From contig JAPJBO010000794.1 in assembly GCA_030068145.1 (NCBI GenBank), positions 1 through 64,000 of the forward strand: a stretch of 64,000 nucleotides of DNA, read 5' to 3'. Shown here piece after piece: positions 22,075-30,789 of this stretch. The position numbers and the translations under genes are program-made. This DNA comes from Diplonema papillatum (Eukaryota > Euglenozoa > Diplonemea > Diplonemida > Diplonemidae). Within the stretch, counting starts at the first letter, position 1. Every line of letters begins with the position of its first letter. The notes beneath the pieces are model-generated. The model made no database searches. It was not told where the DNA came from and saw only the letters and a list, made by a program, of their open reading frames with translations.

Positions 22075-23970
22075 ATGGCACTAACTCGGACTGACATCCT
22101 CGAGGGAGAAGTCGAATGGGGTGCTATCCCCGTCGTGAAACTCCCCCGCGGGGAGGATTACGATGAAGCGGAGAGCGAATGCATATTCGCGACGTGCAGC
22201 ATTGCACACAGGCCGGACACCTCGTCGAGGTGTGCTTCTTGCGGTTACATCGCATCTGCAGGATGCGTAACCAAGAAGTTGGGACCGGACGCTGCAAGCT
22301 TCTTGGAAAGCATTAAGGACGACAACTGGAGCTGTCCAGTCTGTTGCTGCCTTGCTGACCGAAACAAGCGCGCAGCCATGGCCGACGACCTCGAGGGCCC
22401 AATCGAGTTCCCGAGGCTGTTTCCTCAGCCGGGGGAGGATGAGGACGAGGGCGGAGCCCTACAGGCGGTCCTGGAGAATCTTCCAGATGGACCCTGGAAG
22501 GCGCCCTTTTCTCTCCTTTTGCACCAGCTCACAGGCACCCAGTCTGAGCTGTCGAAACTCAAGGCAGATGCTGCCCGAGACCGCCAGGAGGCAGAGGCTG
22601 CTGAGAATGCCGAAGTAGACGCGCGACGAGTCCAGACGTGGGCCCCCTTGCTGAAGACTTCGGGGGGCCGGCTCTCCCTACGCAATGACCTCACCCGCCG
22701 GTTTGGTGAGGCGTTAGAGGTGAACGAGGCGGGGCAGGCGTACCGGCATGAGCTGAGGTCGTCTTACGACTCTCTTTGGGCTCTTCTGCCTGTTGCTCAC
22801 AACAACCCTCCCGTGCTTCAGGCCATGCAGGCTACCATCGTCCGGATGGAGTCGAACCGTCTTCGGTTCAGAACTGGTGGCTCCGGCGAGTCCTCCTCGC
22901 TCTATGAGGGCAGGGCCCGAAAGGTGAAGTTCGGGGGTATGGACGACCGGTGGGCCACCAATCTCCAAAACGCCTTATTGCAGGTAAAGACCCCGCAGGC
23001 ACCAAAAAACGAAGTGGAGAAGGAGAACCGTGTAAAGAAGGCGAAAAGGGGGACCCGCTACCGGCTTCCACTCCCAGCTTCAAATTCCCGAAAACGGGAA
23101 CGGATTTCTGCCGACGAGATACCTTATCTCCACCGGAGAGTTCTGGAAAGAGCTTCGCAGTGCTATGCGAACTCAGCTGCGCTCTCCAGTGTACAGACAC
23201 GCAGCGAGGCTTTCGCCTCTCTGGTCAGAAGGAGCCATCCTCACCTGCCCGAGGACCACATCTTCCTCATGTGGCTCCAGCTGAAGCTGGAAAAGGGAGA
23301 GCTCCAGACGCAGTCCGCTCGGCAGTACATGACGTATCGTCGGATGCTGTCAATCGACCCGACGGCTGCGTTCCGAAGAACTCTGAGCCGCGAGCTAAAA
23401 GAGTACGAACGCAGGGCTCTTACGTCTCGCACATTGGTGGGCAACCAGCAGGTGGAGGAAGCGGTCCGCGAGATGACTGGGCTCTATCGCGCCGCCCTGG
23501 CGACCCAATGGAGTCTCGGGGCTCGACTAATCGACCTGATCCGGCTCGAAACGAAGCACATCCTGTTGTGCCCTCGAGACCAGAACCTTGTGCTAGTAAT
23601 GTTGGTCAACGGGAAGACGGATCAGAGCGGTCGCGGACAGCCTTTGTTGCTGCAAAGGACGGGAAGGTTCGTCAGGTGGATGCTGGATTGGTGGAACGCC
23701 CGTTTGCAGCTGGGCGAGAAGTACATGTTCTACCCCGACCTTCGGACCACTCGGTACAACATGGTCCTGCGAGCTCGACTCGATCTGACGTCGCACGGCC
23801 TTCGGCATTCGGCATTGACGTGGGTGGCTCGCTTCTCGGAATTGGGGGAGCAGGCGGCACAGGTGGTGGGTCGCCACAAGAGTGTGGAAACCACCCGCCA
23901 GTACATCCCTCATCACTTGTGGGGGGCTGCCCAGGATTCTGCTGCTCCGCTGAGCCTACTTCAAAAGTGA
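22075..23970 (+). CDS. Gag-like/tyrosine recombinase protein of element 1
   Basis: 631 residues; the ATG follows the left repeat directly. N-terminal part: a Cys-rich zinc-binding module, Cys at 36, 41, 53, 56, 64, 87 and 90, spaced like a PHD or RING-type finger. Residues ~140-190 are Glu/Ala/Lys-rich and probably coiled coil; ~190-270 may be Gag-like. From ~370 to the end is a tyrosine recombinase (phage-integrase fold) with the expected catalytic set: Arg484 in SLGARLIDLIRL, a candidate Lys near 514, His574 and Arg577 in HGLRH, His601 in GRHKS and nucleophile Tyr610 in RQYIP. In this class the recombinase integrates a circular DNA copy without making target duplications. A finger, Gag-like region and recombinase in one ORF is unusual compared with element 2, where Gag is separate. 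The end overlaps the RT ORF frame. Confidence 0.88.
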   Translation: MALTRTDILEGEVEWGAIPVVKLPRGEDYDEAESECIFATCSIAHRPDTSSRCASCGYIASAGCVTKKLGPDAASFLESIKDDNWSCPVCCCLADRNKRAAMADDLEGPIEFPRLFPQPGEDEDEGGALQAVLENLPDGPWKAPFSLLLHQLTGTQSELSKLKADAARDRQEAEAAENAEVDARRVQTWAPLLKTSGGRLSLRNDLTRRFGEALEVNEAGQAYRHELRSSYDSLWALLPVAHNNPPVLQAMQATIVRMESNRLRFRTGGSGESSSLYEGRARKVKFGGMDDRWATNLQNALLQVKTPQAPKNEVEKENRVKKAKRGTRYRLPLPASNSRKRERISADEIPYLHRRVLERASQCYANSAALSSVQTRSEAFASLVRRSHPHLPEDHIFLMWLQLKLEKGELQTQSARQYMTYRRMLSIDPTAAFRRTLSRELKEYERRALTSRTLVGNQQVEEAVREMTGLYRAALATQWSLGARLIDLIRLETKHILLCPRDQNLVLVMLVNGKTDQSGRGQPLLLQRTGRFVRWMLDWWNARLQLGEKYMFYPDLRTTRYNMVLRARLDLTSHGLRHSALTWVARFSELGEQAAQVVGRHKSVETTRQYIPHHLWGAAQDSAAPLSLLQK

Positions 23971-25634
23971 AGTGCCTGATCCACTCGGGTACCGAATGTC
24001 CCCTGGGCACCCCTCCTACCGAGGTAGACGAACCCACGGTGACATGGCCGGTGACGCTGAAGGACTTCGCAGGCCCCTACGACTACGCCGAGACTTGGCT
24101 CAGTCAGGACCAAGAGCTGCCGAAGCCGAAGACAAGCACATGCTACACTGGGGTCGTGGCTCCAGCATTGTGCTCCACGGTGAACGTGGAAAAGCTTGTA
24201 TCAGACCTCCCGGCGCTGAGGCCCAACTTCGAGTGGGTCCAAGAAGCCAAGATTCGCTCCCTGATAGGTAGTGGCCGGCCTACCGTTCCGGGTCCGGCGA
24301 ACAAGAAACTCTCGCCTCACGTGTCTCGCTTACTCAACCTCGGCATCGTTGAGAAAGTTCGTAGGAAGGAGACGGGAAGATGGTGTCACTCCGCCTTCTG
24401 TGTCGAAAAGTCTAAAAAGGGACAACTTCGGTTCATTCTGGCATGCACCGGCGTGAACGCGGCAACTGCTCACACCCCATGCCCGCCATGTAAACTGCCT
24501 TCCTACCCATCGATGATAGAAAAAATGATGGGTTTCGATTACTTGGCGGAATATGACTTTAAGTCATTTTTCTTCCAGTTTCCACTGAATGAACAGGTTC
24601 GACGCTACTTCTGTTTCCGGGTGGACAACAAGATTTACCGATTGAAGGTCTTGCCGATGGGATACCGGGGCGCCCCTCAGCTGGCTCAGGCAGTGTCCGA
24701 GTCGATTGCACAGCTCGCCACGGAGGGTTACCAAGCAGAGTCGGATAGCTTCGCTTGGATCGACAACTGTTTTTTCCTAAGCAACGACCAAGTCGTTCTG
24801 GAAAGGATTCGTAGCAGGTTTGAGGAACTGTGTTCCGATTACGGGATTGTAATTGGGGAGAAGAAGGAGCCTTCTTCCGTCTTCATAACGCTCGGCTTGC
24901 AGGTTAACCTGAGCGACAAGAAGTGGCGCTTGGATCCCTCGTGGGTTGAGAAGGTCATAGGACCGGCCAAGAGACTCTTGCTCGCCCCAGGTGCTCCGTT
25001 ACGGTCGTGGTGGCGGCTCGCAGGGTGTCTCATCTGGAGACAGCATGTGTTGAGGCTGCCATTTGCCGATCTGCTGCAGCTGCTGCACTGGATGTCGGGC
25101 ATCACCCGAAATGGTAACCTTAGAGATAGCGAATTCTGGCGAAGCTGGAAGACATTGGATGGGGAGCTTCTCCGCCTCCTTCGTCAGACGGTGCACCACT
25201 TGGAGGAAAATGCTTTCGTATTCTGGCAGGCGCTCCCTGCAGACAGGGCTTTCGGATTTTCAGATGCGAGTGGTGTCGGTTGGGCCTACATCGACGGCCA
25301 AGCACACTACGGAATCTTCCCGAGATGTTTGGCTTTGTCTCCAATTTATCTGAAGGAGCTGTACGCTCTATTCATGTTGGTTCGGGGTCAGCCCCAGGAG
25401 AACACCCTACTCGTGGTGGGAGTCGACAACAGGGCCGTGATAGGCATTGTGCGGAAAGGGTACTCCCTCAAGTACGCTGCGATACCCTGGTTGAAAGCGT
25501 TGCAAGACACCTTGAAGAGACAGGGGAACCATCTGAAGCTCTTTTTTGTTCCGACGAAGAGCATGCCTGCGGACGCATATACGCGTCTTCCAATCCAACG
25601 AAAGTATTGGAAAGAACTCTGCACGACGCTGTAA
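22950..25634 (+). CDS. Reverse transcriptase-RNase H of element 1
   Basis: Open for 894 codons in a different frame from the recombinase ORF; the first third overlaps it antisense-free but out of frame and is probably not protein, so the true N-terminus lies near 23940, reached by frameshift, reinitiation or splicing. RT motifs: motif A with Asp in YDFKSFFFQFPL, motif B LPMGYRGAPQLAQ, motif C FAWIDN (24750-24767). Here the usual YxDD is replaced by WIDN: the first catalytic Asp is kept, the second is Asn. RNase H follows with all four acidic residues visible (FSDAS, KELYA, GVDNRAV, ADAYTR). It would copy element RNA into DNA in the nucleus or in particles. No methyltransferase domain follows the RNase H domain. 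Confidence 0.88.
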   Translation: MGHQSPKRLIAGKDPAGTKKRSGEGEPCKEGEKGDPLPASTPSFKFPKTGTDFCRRDTLSPPESSGKSFAVLCELSCALQCTDTQRGFRLSGQKEPSSPARGPHLPHVAPAEAGKGRAPDAVRSAVHDVSSDAVNRPDGCVPKNSEPRAKRVRTQGSYVSHIGGQPAGGGSGPRDDWALSRRPGDPMESRGSTNRPDPARNEAHPVVPSRPEPCASNVGQREDGSERSRTAFVAAKDGKVRQVDAGLVERPFAAGREVHVLPRPSDHSVQHGPASSTRSDVARPSAFGIDVGGSLLGIGGAGGTGGGSPQECGNHPPVHPSSLVGGCPGFCCSAEPTSKVKCLIHSGTECPLGTPPTEVDEPTVTWPVTLKDFAGPYDYAETWLSQDQELPKPKTSTCYTGVVAPALCSTVNVEKLVSDLPALRPNFEWVQEAKIRSLIGSGRPTVPGPANKKLSPHVSRLLNLGIVEKVRRKETGRWCHSAFCVEKSKKGQLRFILACTGVNAATAHTPCPPCKLPSYPSMIEKMMGFDYLAEYDFKSFFFQFPLNEQVRRYFCFRVDNKIYRLKVLPMGYRGAPQLAQAVSESIAQLATEGYQAESDSFAWIDNCFFLSNDQVVLERIRSRFEELCSDYGIVIGEKKEPSSVFITLGLQVNLSDKKWRLDPSWVEKVIGPAKRLLLAPGAPLRSWWRLAGCLIWRQHVLRLPFADLLQLLHWMSGITRNGNLRDSEFWRSWKTLDGELLRLLRQTVHHLEENAFVFWQALPADRAFGFSDASGVGWAYIDGQAHYGIFPRCLALSPIYLKELYALFMLVRGQPQENTLLVVGVDNRAVIGIVRKGYSLKYAAIPWLKALQDTLKRQGNHLKLFFVPTKSMPADAYTRLPIQRKYWKELCTTL

Positions 25635-25667
25635 AAGACTCTCAGGAGAGACACCTACTACAAGGGG

Positions 25668-25836
25668 CCGGCACGTACAAACAAACATCGCGCCTATTCT
25701 TTTTCGTAGTAACAAGTAATTGTAAACACGAAAGAGAACGCTGGCAGCGTGTTTGGGAGAAGATTAGCCTACCGATCATATTCACTCACTATCACTCACT
25801 AACAGGCTAATCCTCCCCCGGCACGTACAAACAACA
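25668..25836 (+). repeat. Right terminal repeat block of element 1 (B1-A2-B2)
   Basis: CCGGCACGTACAAACAAA at 25668-25685 is an extra copy of the repeat's 3' tip, followed by a unique CATCGCGCCTATTC, then the full 132-bp repeat 25705-25836. The internal tip copy is the hallmark of split direct repeats, which are thought to let the recombinase re-form a complete circle. Confidence 0.85.
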
Positions 25837-26288
25837 CAGCAGGGGTCTTTAAAAGTTTGGGGGTTGGAGCGGAAAACCCGGTGTCAGCCAAAAACCCGGT
25901 GTGAGGTCAAAATTTTTTTTCCAACACTCGGGCAGCAGGGATGCCTTGGGACGAAAATCTACGCTCTAAACCGGGGTTTTGGGGAATCACACGGCATTCA
26001 GCGGTGACCCTACTGTAGCCCCGACCCGCACAGTAGGCTGTGTTGACGCTTCGGGTGGGGGCAGACCTGCCCGCGCAGCGATATATTTTAGAGTTAAAGT
26101 TCGCTTGAAATTCCGGGGTTTTAGGGTCTCCGTGTGACCGTTCATGAATTTTGATATTTTGTGGTAGTGAGTCACCTTTTGGCTTCTGCGTGCGTGTGCC
26201 GCCTCTGGTGCACGATTGAACCAGCGTTAAACTCCGGAACACCGATCCAGCAACTCTTCTTGTGGCGGTTTTGTGTTTCTTAAGGAGC

Positions 26289-26625
26289 CCTGCGCCGCAG
26301 GCGCGGAAACTTTTAAACGGTCGCACTTACGGATCAAAGCAGATAAGCACTAGGGTGGCTCGTCACAACTAGGTTGGCTGACATGTCAATTAAACCTGCG
26401 CCGCAGGCGCGGAAATTTTGACGGTCGCACTTACAGCTAAACAGATGGACGGAAACACGTTGGTTTGTCACCGGCTGCAGCAGGTTTTCGTCCTGCACAA
26501 CGCCCCTGCATTGCCTGCCACGGTGGAACACTGTGAACAGAATGAGCAAATAATGCGGTAGCCCCATTACGGAAAAGATACTCAGCCAAAACACCTGCGC
26601 CGCAGGCGCGGAAAATTTTTTGGCG
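26289..26625. repeat. Three copies of a CCTGCGCCGCAGGCGCGGAA motif
   Basis: Copies at about 26289, 26395 and 26596. The first two are followed by TTTT, a few bases and ACGGTCGCACTTAC. The core CCTGC-GCC-GCAGG is a 5-bp hairpin. They could be old insertion scars or ends of a small element. Confidence 0.7.
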
Positions 26626-26659
26626 CCTTTCTGGCCAGCCAGCTAAGTACGAAGATCGC

Positions 26660-27400
26660 ATAACAGTTTTCCGTGAAAGAAATTTCCGCCGGTGGTTTCT
26701 GCTATGAGAAGATTTTTTCCATCAGGTTTCTGCCACGAGAAATTTCCACCGATGGGTTCCGTTAGAAAACATTTCCACCAACAATTTCTGTTCGAAAAGT
26801 TTTCCGCCAAGCTTCCCGTGAAAGAAATTTCCGCCGGTGGTTTCTGCCATGAGAAAATTTCCATCAGTTTTCTGTCGTGAGAAAATTTCCACCAACAGTA
26901 TTCCACAAAGAAATTTCCGCCAGTAGTTTCCACGAGAACATTTCCACCAGGTTTCCACCACGAGAGAAATTTCCGCCAGTAGCTTTCGCCTCGAGAAAAT
27001 TTCCACCAGTTTTCTGTCACGAGAGAAATTTCCACCACCAGTTTCCCACGAAACAAATTTCCGCCAGTAGTTTTCACGAGAACATTTCCATCATCGGTTT
27101 CCGCCACAAGAAAATTTCCATCAGTTTTCTGTCGTGAGAAAAATTTACACCAACAGTTTCCCACGAAAGAAATTTCCGCCAGGTTTCCGCCACGAGAAAA
27201 TTCCCATCACTTTTCTGTCGTGAGAGAAAATTTCCACCAACAGTATTCCACAAAGGAAATTTCCGCCAGTAGTTTCCACGAGAAAATTTCCATCAGTTTT
27301 CTGTCGTGAGAAATTTTTCCACCACACCAGTTTCCCTTCCCACGCAAGAAATTTCTGCCGGTAGTTTCCACGAGAAAATTTCCAGCCTACACAGTGACAA
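26660..27400. repeat. Minisatellite of GAAATTTCCRCC units
   Basis: About 20 imperfect units of 30-38 bp containing GAAATTTCCGCCRGTAGTTT or GAAAATTTCCATCAGTTTTC and TGTCGTGAGA. Minus-strand frames stay open for long stretches (Trp-Lys-Phe and Gly-Gly-Asn-Phe repeats), which follows from the unit and is not good evidence for a protein. Confidence 0.88.
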
Positions 27401-27525
27401 AACAGAAATCTGGAAAATCTTTTTTTCCCAGAAATTTTCTGACTTTTTTTTTTTCCTCTTTTTTTGACACACCGGGTTTTCCCGGTGTCTGACACCGGGA
27501 CGCCGGGTTTTTAAAGTCCCCTGGA

Positions 27526-27680
27526 CGACAGCAAGTGTCAGACTAGCCCACCCGAAGGCAGTTGTTTTCTTTAGGCAGGTTTACTCTACCGGCAGAAGTT
27601 GTTTGGGATAGCGACTTTTTTTAGACTGTTTCTTGTGGTAGGTAGGCGGTTTTCTTTTTTTTTTTTTGGCCCATGTCCAG
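27526..27680. repeat. CAAGTGTCAGACTAGCCCAC repeat and GTAGGCGG(T)n tip
   Basis: 27530-27610 belongs to a family also found at 21888, 31265 and 42290 (GAAGGCAGTTGTTTTCTTTA, then CCGGCRGAAGTTGTTTGGG). 27641-27677, GTAGGCGG, T-rich, GGCCCATGTCC, matches the terminal inverted repeats of the element at 49471-51132. Confidence 0.7.
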
Positions 27681-27717
27681 GCTATTAGCTTCATTTTGCC
27701 TCAGCTTTCCAAATTCC

Positions 27718-27946
27718 GTCTCAATGGCCAATTTTTTTTCCCGCTCTGAGACCGAGAAGCTTTTGTTTAGGTTGCATGAATCTCCCAAAGTGGGGAGTCC
27801 GGGGGCTCCGCCCTCCAACGAACGGTACATCTCAATGGCCAATTTTCTTTCCCGCTCTGAGACCGAGAAGCTTTTGTTTAGGTTGCATGAATCTCCCAAT
27901 GTGGGGAGTCCGGGGGGCTCCGCCCTCCAACGAACGGTACGGTACA
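27718..27946. repeat. Tandem duplication, two ~113-bp units
   Basis: CTCAATGGCCAATTTTTTTT CCCGCTCTGAGACC, then TTGCATGAATCTCCCAAAGT and CCGCCCTCCAACGAACGGTA, repeated at about 27719 and 27832 with very few differences. The CGCACGGTACGGTACA-like tail also occurs at 31750. Confidence 0.88.
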
Positions 27947-27949
27947 TTC

Positions 27950-28915
27950 AGGTGAAAAAAGAGTTGCACACTTCTCAGTCCGTTTGTCGCGTTAAACATG
28001 TTGACCAACATACTAGTGCCCACCTGTGTGACCCGCCCCGCTCCTTCAGGTGCACATTCCTGAAGGCAACAATCCATTCCCAATTCATCCACCACTCAGA
28101 TACTGTGTGCTGGTAAATCATTCGTACGAGTAGGATGCAGACACGGAATAAGGCACTTGCGTCGACTCATTTTATTTCCCTTCTCTTGGAGAACCAGCCG
28201 CCAAACCTCGCTTCTGTGTACGTAAGAAAAGAGGCGCCAACCAGCTTCCTGGCACAGCAGCCTAACCCACGCCTCCACCAGAACCCCACGACTTTTTTCA
28301 TCGAAGGTCGTTTTTTGCACCTTTTTTTAAAACTTTTTGAGCCGCCCGCCGGATTTCCAGAATCCGTCAGCTGACGGAATTTGGAATGGGAAGCTAATGC
28401 CCTGGTTGTTTTTCTATTGGCAAGTGTTTCTCGACCGGCGGAAATTGTTTGTGTACACGGGGTTTCGTTGTATTCTTGTTGATGGACATAGATTTGCGCC
28501 AATACGCTCTGAACAGGGGTTTTGTGTCACTGCATGCAATTCAACGATACGCTCATGTCAAGCCGCGACCAACAGATACTCACACAGCATTTTATTGGGA
28601 AAAATAAATTCCCTCTGGTGGAAATGGCTTGGGGCTTCTACAGTGCATGAGACATATTTGTCCTGTACAACTCTGTGCAGTGCACGAAAACTTGACTTCC
28701 CTTGTAGGCCGATCTGCTACGATGCATTGCGGGCTGTGGTGCGTTGCGGTGTTGATGACGGAGTGAGTTTTTAGAGCTAAAGTTTTTGTACGCAATTTTC
28801 TGGATTGTTTCATCCCGCAAAAATTCGCTGTCAGTATAAATAATTCGTTGTCATATACCGGTGGCAGTGGCAAAACAGGTCGGAATCGAGGCGGAGTGCG
28901 CTCTTCGACGTGCGT
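27950..28915. other. No gene recognised
   Basis: Unique-looking sequence with scattered small ORFs and no domain I can name. A variant of TTTTAGAGTTAAAGTTT is at 28770. Confidence 0.4.
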
Positions 28916-28924
28916 CACCATGGT

Positions 28925-29770
28925 CCACAGAGGGCGAGTTGGGCGAGTCGGAGGGCGAGTGTGGGGCGAGTCTGGGGCGAGTGGGCGAGTCAAAAGGCGA
29001 GTTTGGGGGCTCGAGGGCCCTAGGGCGAGTCTGGGGCGATCCGCGACTCGCCCGCCACCTATGCCTAGCCCCCCCCCCACTACTAACTAAGATTTCCCCC
29101 CCCAAATCTTGGCCGAGGGGGGTAATTTCCCGGGGGGGGTAAGAGAGGCTCCAGGGGGAGGGGGTAAAAGACACTGTTCTGGGGCACCTGCAGGGGTTAC
29201 GTTATGATCGCCACCTCTAACCAGGGAGACTACCTGTGGGGACCGGACTGTGTGAAGCTAGGGGTGTAAGAGTGCTCAGCACTCTTGCTTTTCCTTTTGC
29301 AGCAGAACAGCGGCTGTGCAACTCCTGTGAAAGAGCTCCGGACCCCTTGTGAACACTGCGCGGGTTTGCAGGTTTGCGGGTTTGCGGGGGGGGTGCCGAT
29401 CCTGTTACGGTGCATGAACACAAGTGCAGGAGAAGGGGTAGGGGTGAGAAAATCTTGATGCTTGGCAGAATACTGCCTAGTGTGCTGAAGATCTGCCCTC
29501 ACACAATGCACATGGGAGCTTCCAGCGACAGTGCGGGAAACTTCTCTGCTGCCGTTCCCCCCCAACACGTGTCCCCACCAAAATGGGGTCTTTTTTTGGT
29601 GACGGGGTATTTGCCGAGATTTTTGTGGTTAAATCCCGCACCTGAGTGGGTCGGAGAAGGTACAAAAAATTGACCCTGTATGGTACTGAGGGCGAGTGAA
29701 GGGCGAGTGACAGGGCGAGTGAAGACGAGTCGGGGCGAGTCGTGACTCGCCCGCCGCCGCGCCACCTATG
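28925..29770. repeat. GGGCGAGT repeats and a dispersed block shared with 55930-56410
   Basis: 28925-29055 is an irregular GGCGAGT microsatellite. 29440-29750 shares order and sequence with 55930-56410: TCACACAATGCACATG, a GGAGCTTCCAG block, GGGTATTTGCC, then TGCATGGTACTGAGGGCGAG and a GGCGAGTGA series. These are two copies of one element of about 300 bp or more; the second copy has extra sequence in the middle. Confidence 0.7.
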
Positions 29771-29929
29771 CCTGAGGGGTCAATCTGTGTCACAAAGGGG
29801 TATTTTTGGATTTGCACAAAGGCAGACGTAAAAAAAGGACCCACCCCAGAAAACTGGTAGGAATCGGCGGGAAAATGCATTGCGGGCCGATACAAGCGGA
29901 ATCTGCCCACAGGTGATCGCACAAAGGCA

Positions 29930-30631
29930 ATGTTGAAAAATCTGTCCCAAAGCGTGCCACCGTGTTGCATGCAACGTCGTCAATACTGTAGTACCTACAC
30001 ACAGCCAGCAGCTGTTGCTGTGAAACCACCCAAGCACCCGGATTATGACAAGGTTCACACGCCAAGACGGGAGAGCCATGCAAACAGAAGAAACTGCCCA
30101 TATAATTTGCTGCAAAGACTTCGCAGTAGGCGGAATGAGAGCGAAAGTGAAGACGAGCGTGAGACTGAGAGTGACCCGTGCGAGCCACCATTCTCGCAAT
30201 TCCATCAAAAAGAGGACAAACTCCTGGCACTCGTACTCGTCGTCGTCGCATCAGAACTGTCTATGGTACGTGAGAATTTCCGTGTGGATGCACTTCGAGA
30301 CGCTCTTGTTGGGCTACCTTATAAGAAGGGCCCCACCCCTCGTCACGAATTACCAGCGTCAAAGAAGCGTCGCACTCAGAAGAAGACCCTCTCCGGCGTA
30401 CAAAAAAAGAGCTGGGCTTCCCTTCTCGGCATTTCGACAGCAGTTTCGACTATTGTAACAGCTCTCAGCGCTTTACGTTGTCGCCAACAGGTGCGTTGCA
30501 ACACGGTGGCAGGCTTTGGGACAGTTTTTGAAATCACGGCATTTAGTGTGCTACTGTGTCTCGTGCTACTAGTAACTTTTTTCATGGTTCAGCTTCATTC
30601 CTACTGCCAAGGTTCCATGGGGACTCCCTAA
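29930..30631 (+). CDS. Hypothetical ORF, 233 codons
   Basis: I do not recognise it. It has a Glu/Ser/Arg-rich region (~65-90), a strongly basic segment near 145-155 (KKRRTQKKTL) and a hydrophobic segment near 205-222. Inverted copies of CCAAAGCGTGCCACCGTGTTGCA-like sequence flank it (29947-29970 and 30496-30527), so it may be part of an element rather than a host gene. The antisense strand is also open for ~150 codons, which weakens the case for coding. Confidence 0.25.
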   Translation: MLKNLSQSVPPCCMQRRQYCSTYTQPAAVAVKPPKHPDYDKVHTPRRESHANRRNCPYNLLQRLRSRRNESESEDERETESDPCEPPFSQFHQKEDKLLALVLVVVASELSMVRENFRVDALRDALVGLPYKKGPTPRHELPASKKRRTQKKTLSGVQKKSWASLLGISTAVSTIVTALSALRCRQQVRCNTVAGFGTVFEITAFSVLLCLVLLVTFFMVQLHSYCQGSMGTP

Positions 30632-30789
30632 TCCCCTAAGAAAAAAAATGACCCTTTGTGCGCTTTTTTGCCTTGGATTGACCCCCTACGGGCAATGCTG
30701 GGGGGGTCAACGGGGGGACCAATGACAACGAATATGACCGGTATTATTCTATGGCTCAGTGGCGCAAATGACCCCCTATATAATTATAT

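Larger units (their letters stand above)
21942..25836 (+). mobile_element. DIRS/PAT-like tyrosine-recombinase retroelement, apparently intact (element 1)
   Basis: A ~3.9 kb retroelement with terminal direct repeats of about 132 bp (21942-22073 and 25705-25836) that are identical by eye, two long ORFs for a tyrosine recombinase and an RT/RNase H, and a short internal copy of the repeat's end (CCGGCACGTACAAACAAA at 25668) just before the right repeat. That gives A-coding-B-AB, as in the split direct repeats of PAT-type elements. The order recombinase then RT/RH is that of DIRS/PAT. Identical repeats and unbroken ORFs suggest recent insertion. The right flank is a hAT-like terminus (25840). Confidence 0.85.
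25840..27523. mobile_element. Probable non-autonomous hAT-type element with minisatellite core
   Basis: The left end CAGGGGTCTTTAAAAG and the inverted right end (reverse complement CAGGGGACTTTAAAAAC) are matched for about 15 bp, and CAGGGG-type tips are typical of hAT elements. Both ends continue with AACCCGGTGTCAG-type sequence. The 8-base flanks (CAACACAG and GACGACAG) match at five of eight, so a target duplication is doubtful. The inside has no transposase: 25900-26650 holds three copies of a CGCCGCAGGCGCGGAAA motif and 26660-27400 a minisatellite. A left end of the same kind occurs at 40158 and a right end at about 13906. Confidence 0.6.

Noticed and set aside
22868..23200. Minus-strand ORFs inside retroelement 1
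   Set aside because: Antisense shadows of the recombinase and RT genes.
22950..23930. N-terminal third of the element 1 RT frame as protein
   Set aside because: It lies out of frame over the recombinase catalytic region, has no domain and biased Gly/Ser/Arg composition.
26643..27495. Trp/Lys/Phe-rich repeat protein on the minus strand
   Set aside because: The frame changes along the array and the sequence is just the translated GAAATTTCC unit.
29780..30251. Antisense ORFs as a membrane protein
   Set aside because: Opposite strand of another weak ORF; hydrophobicity follows from base composition; no domain.
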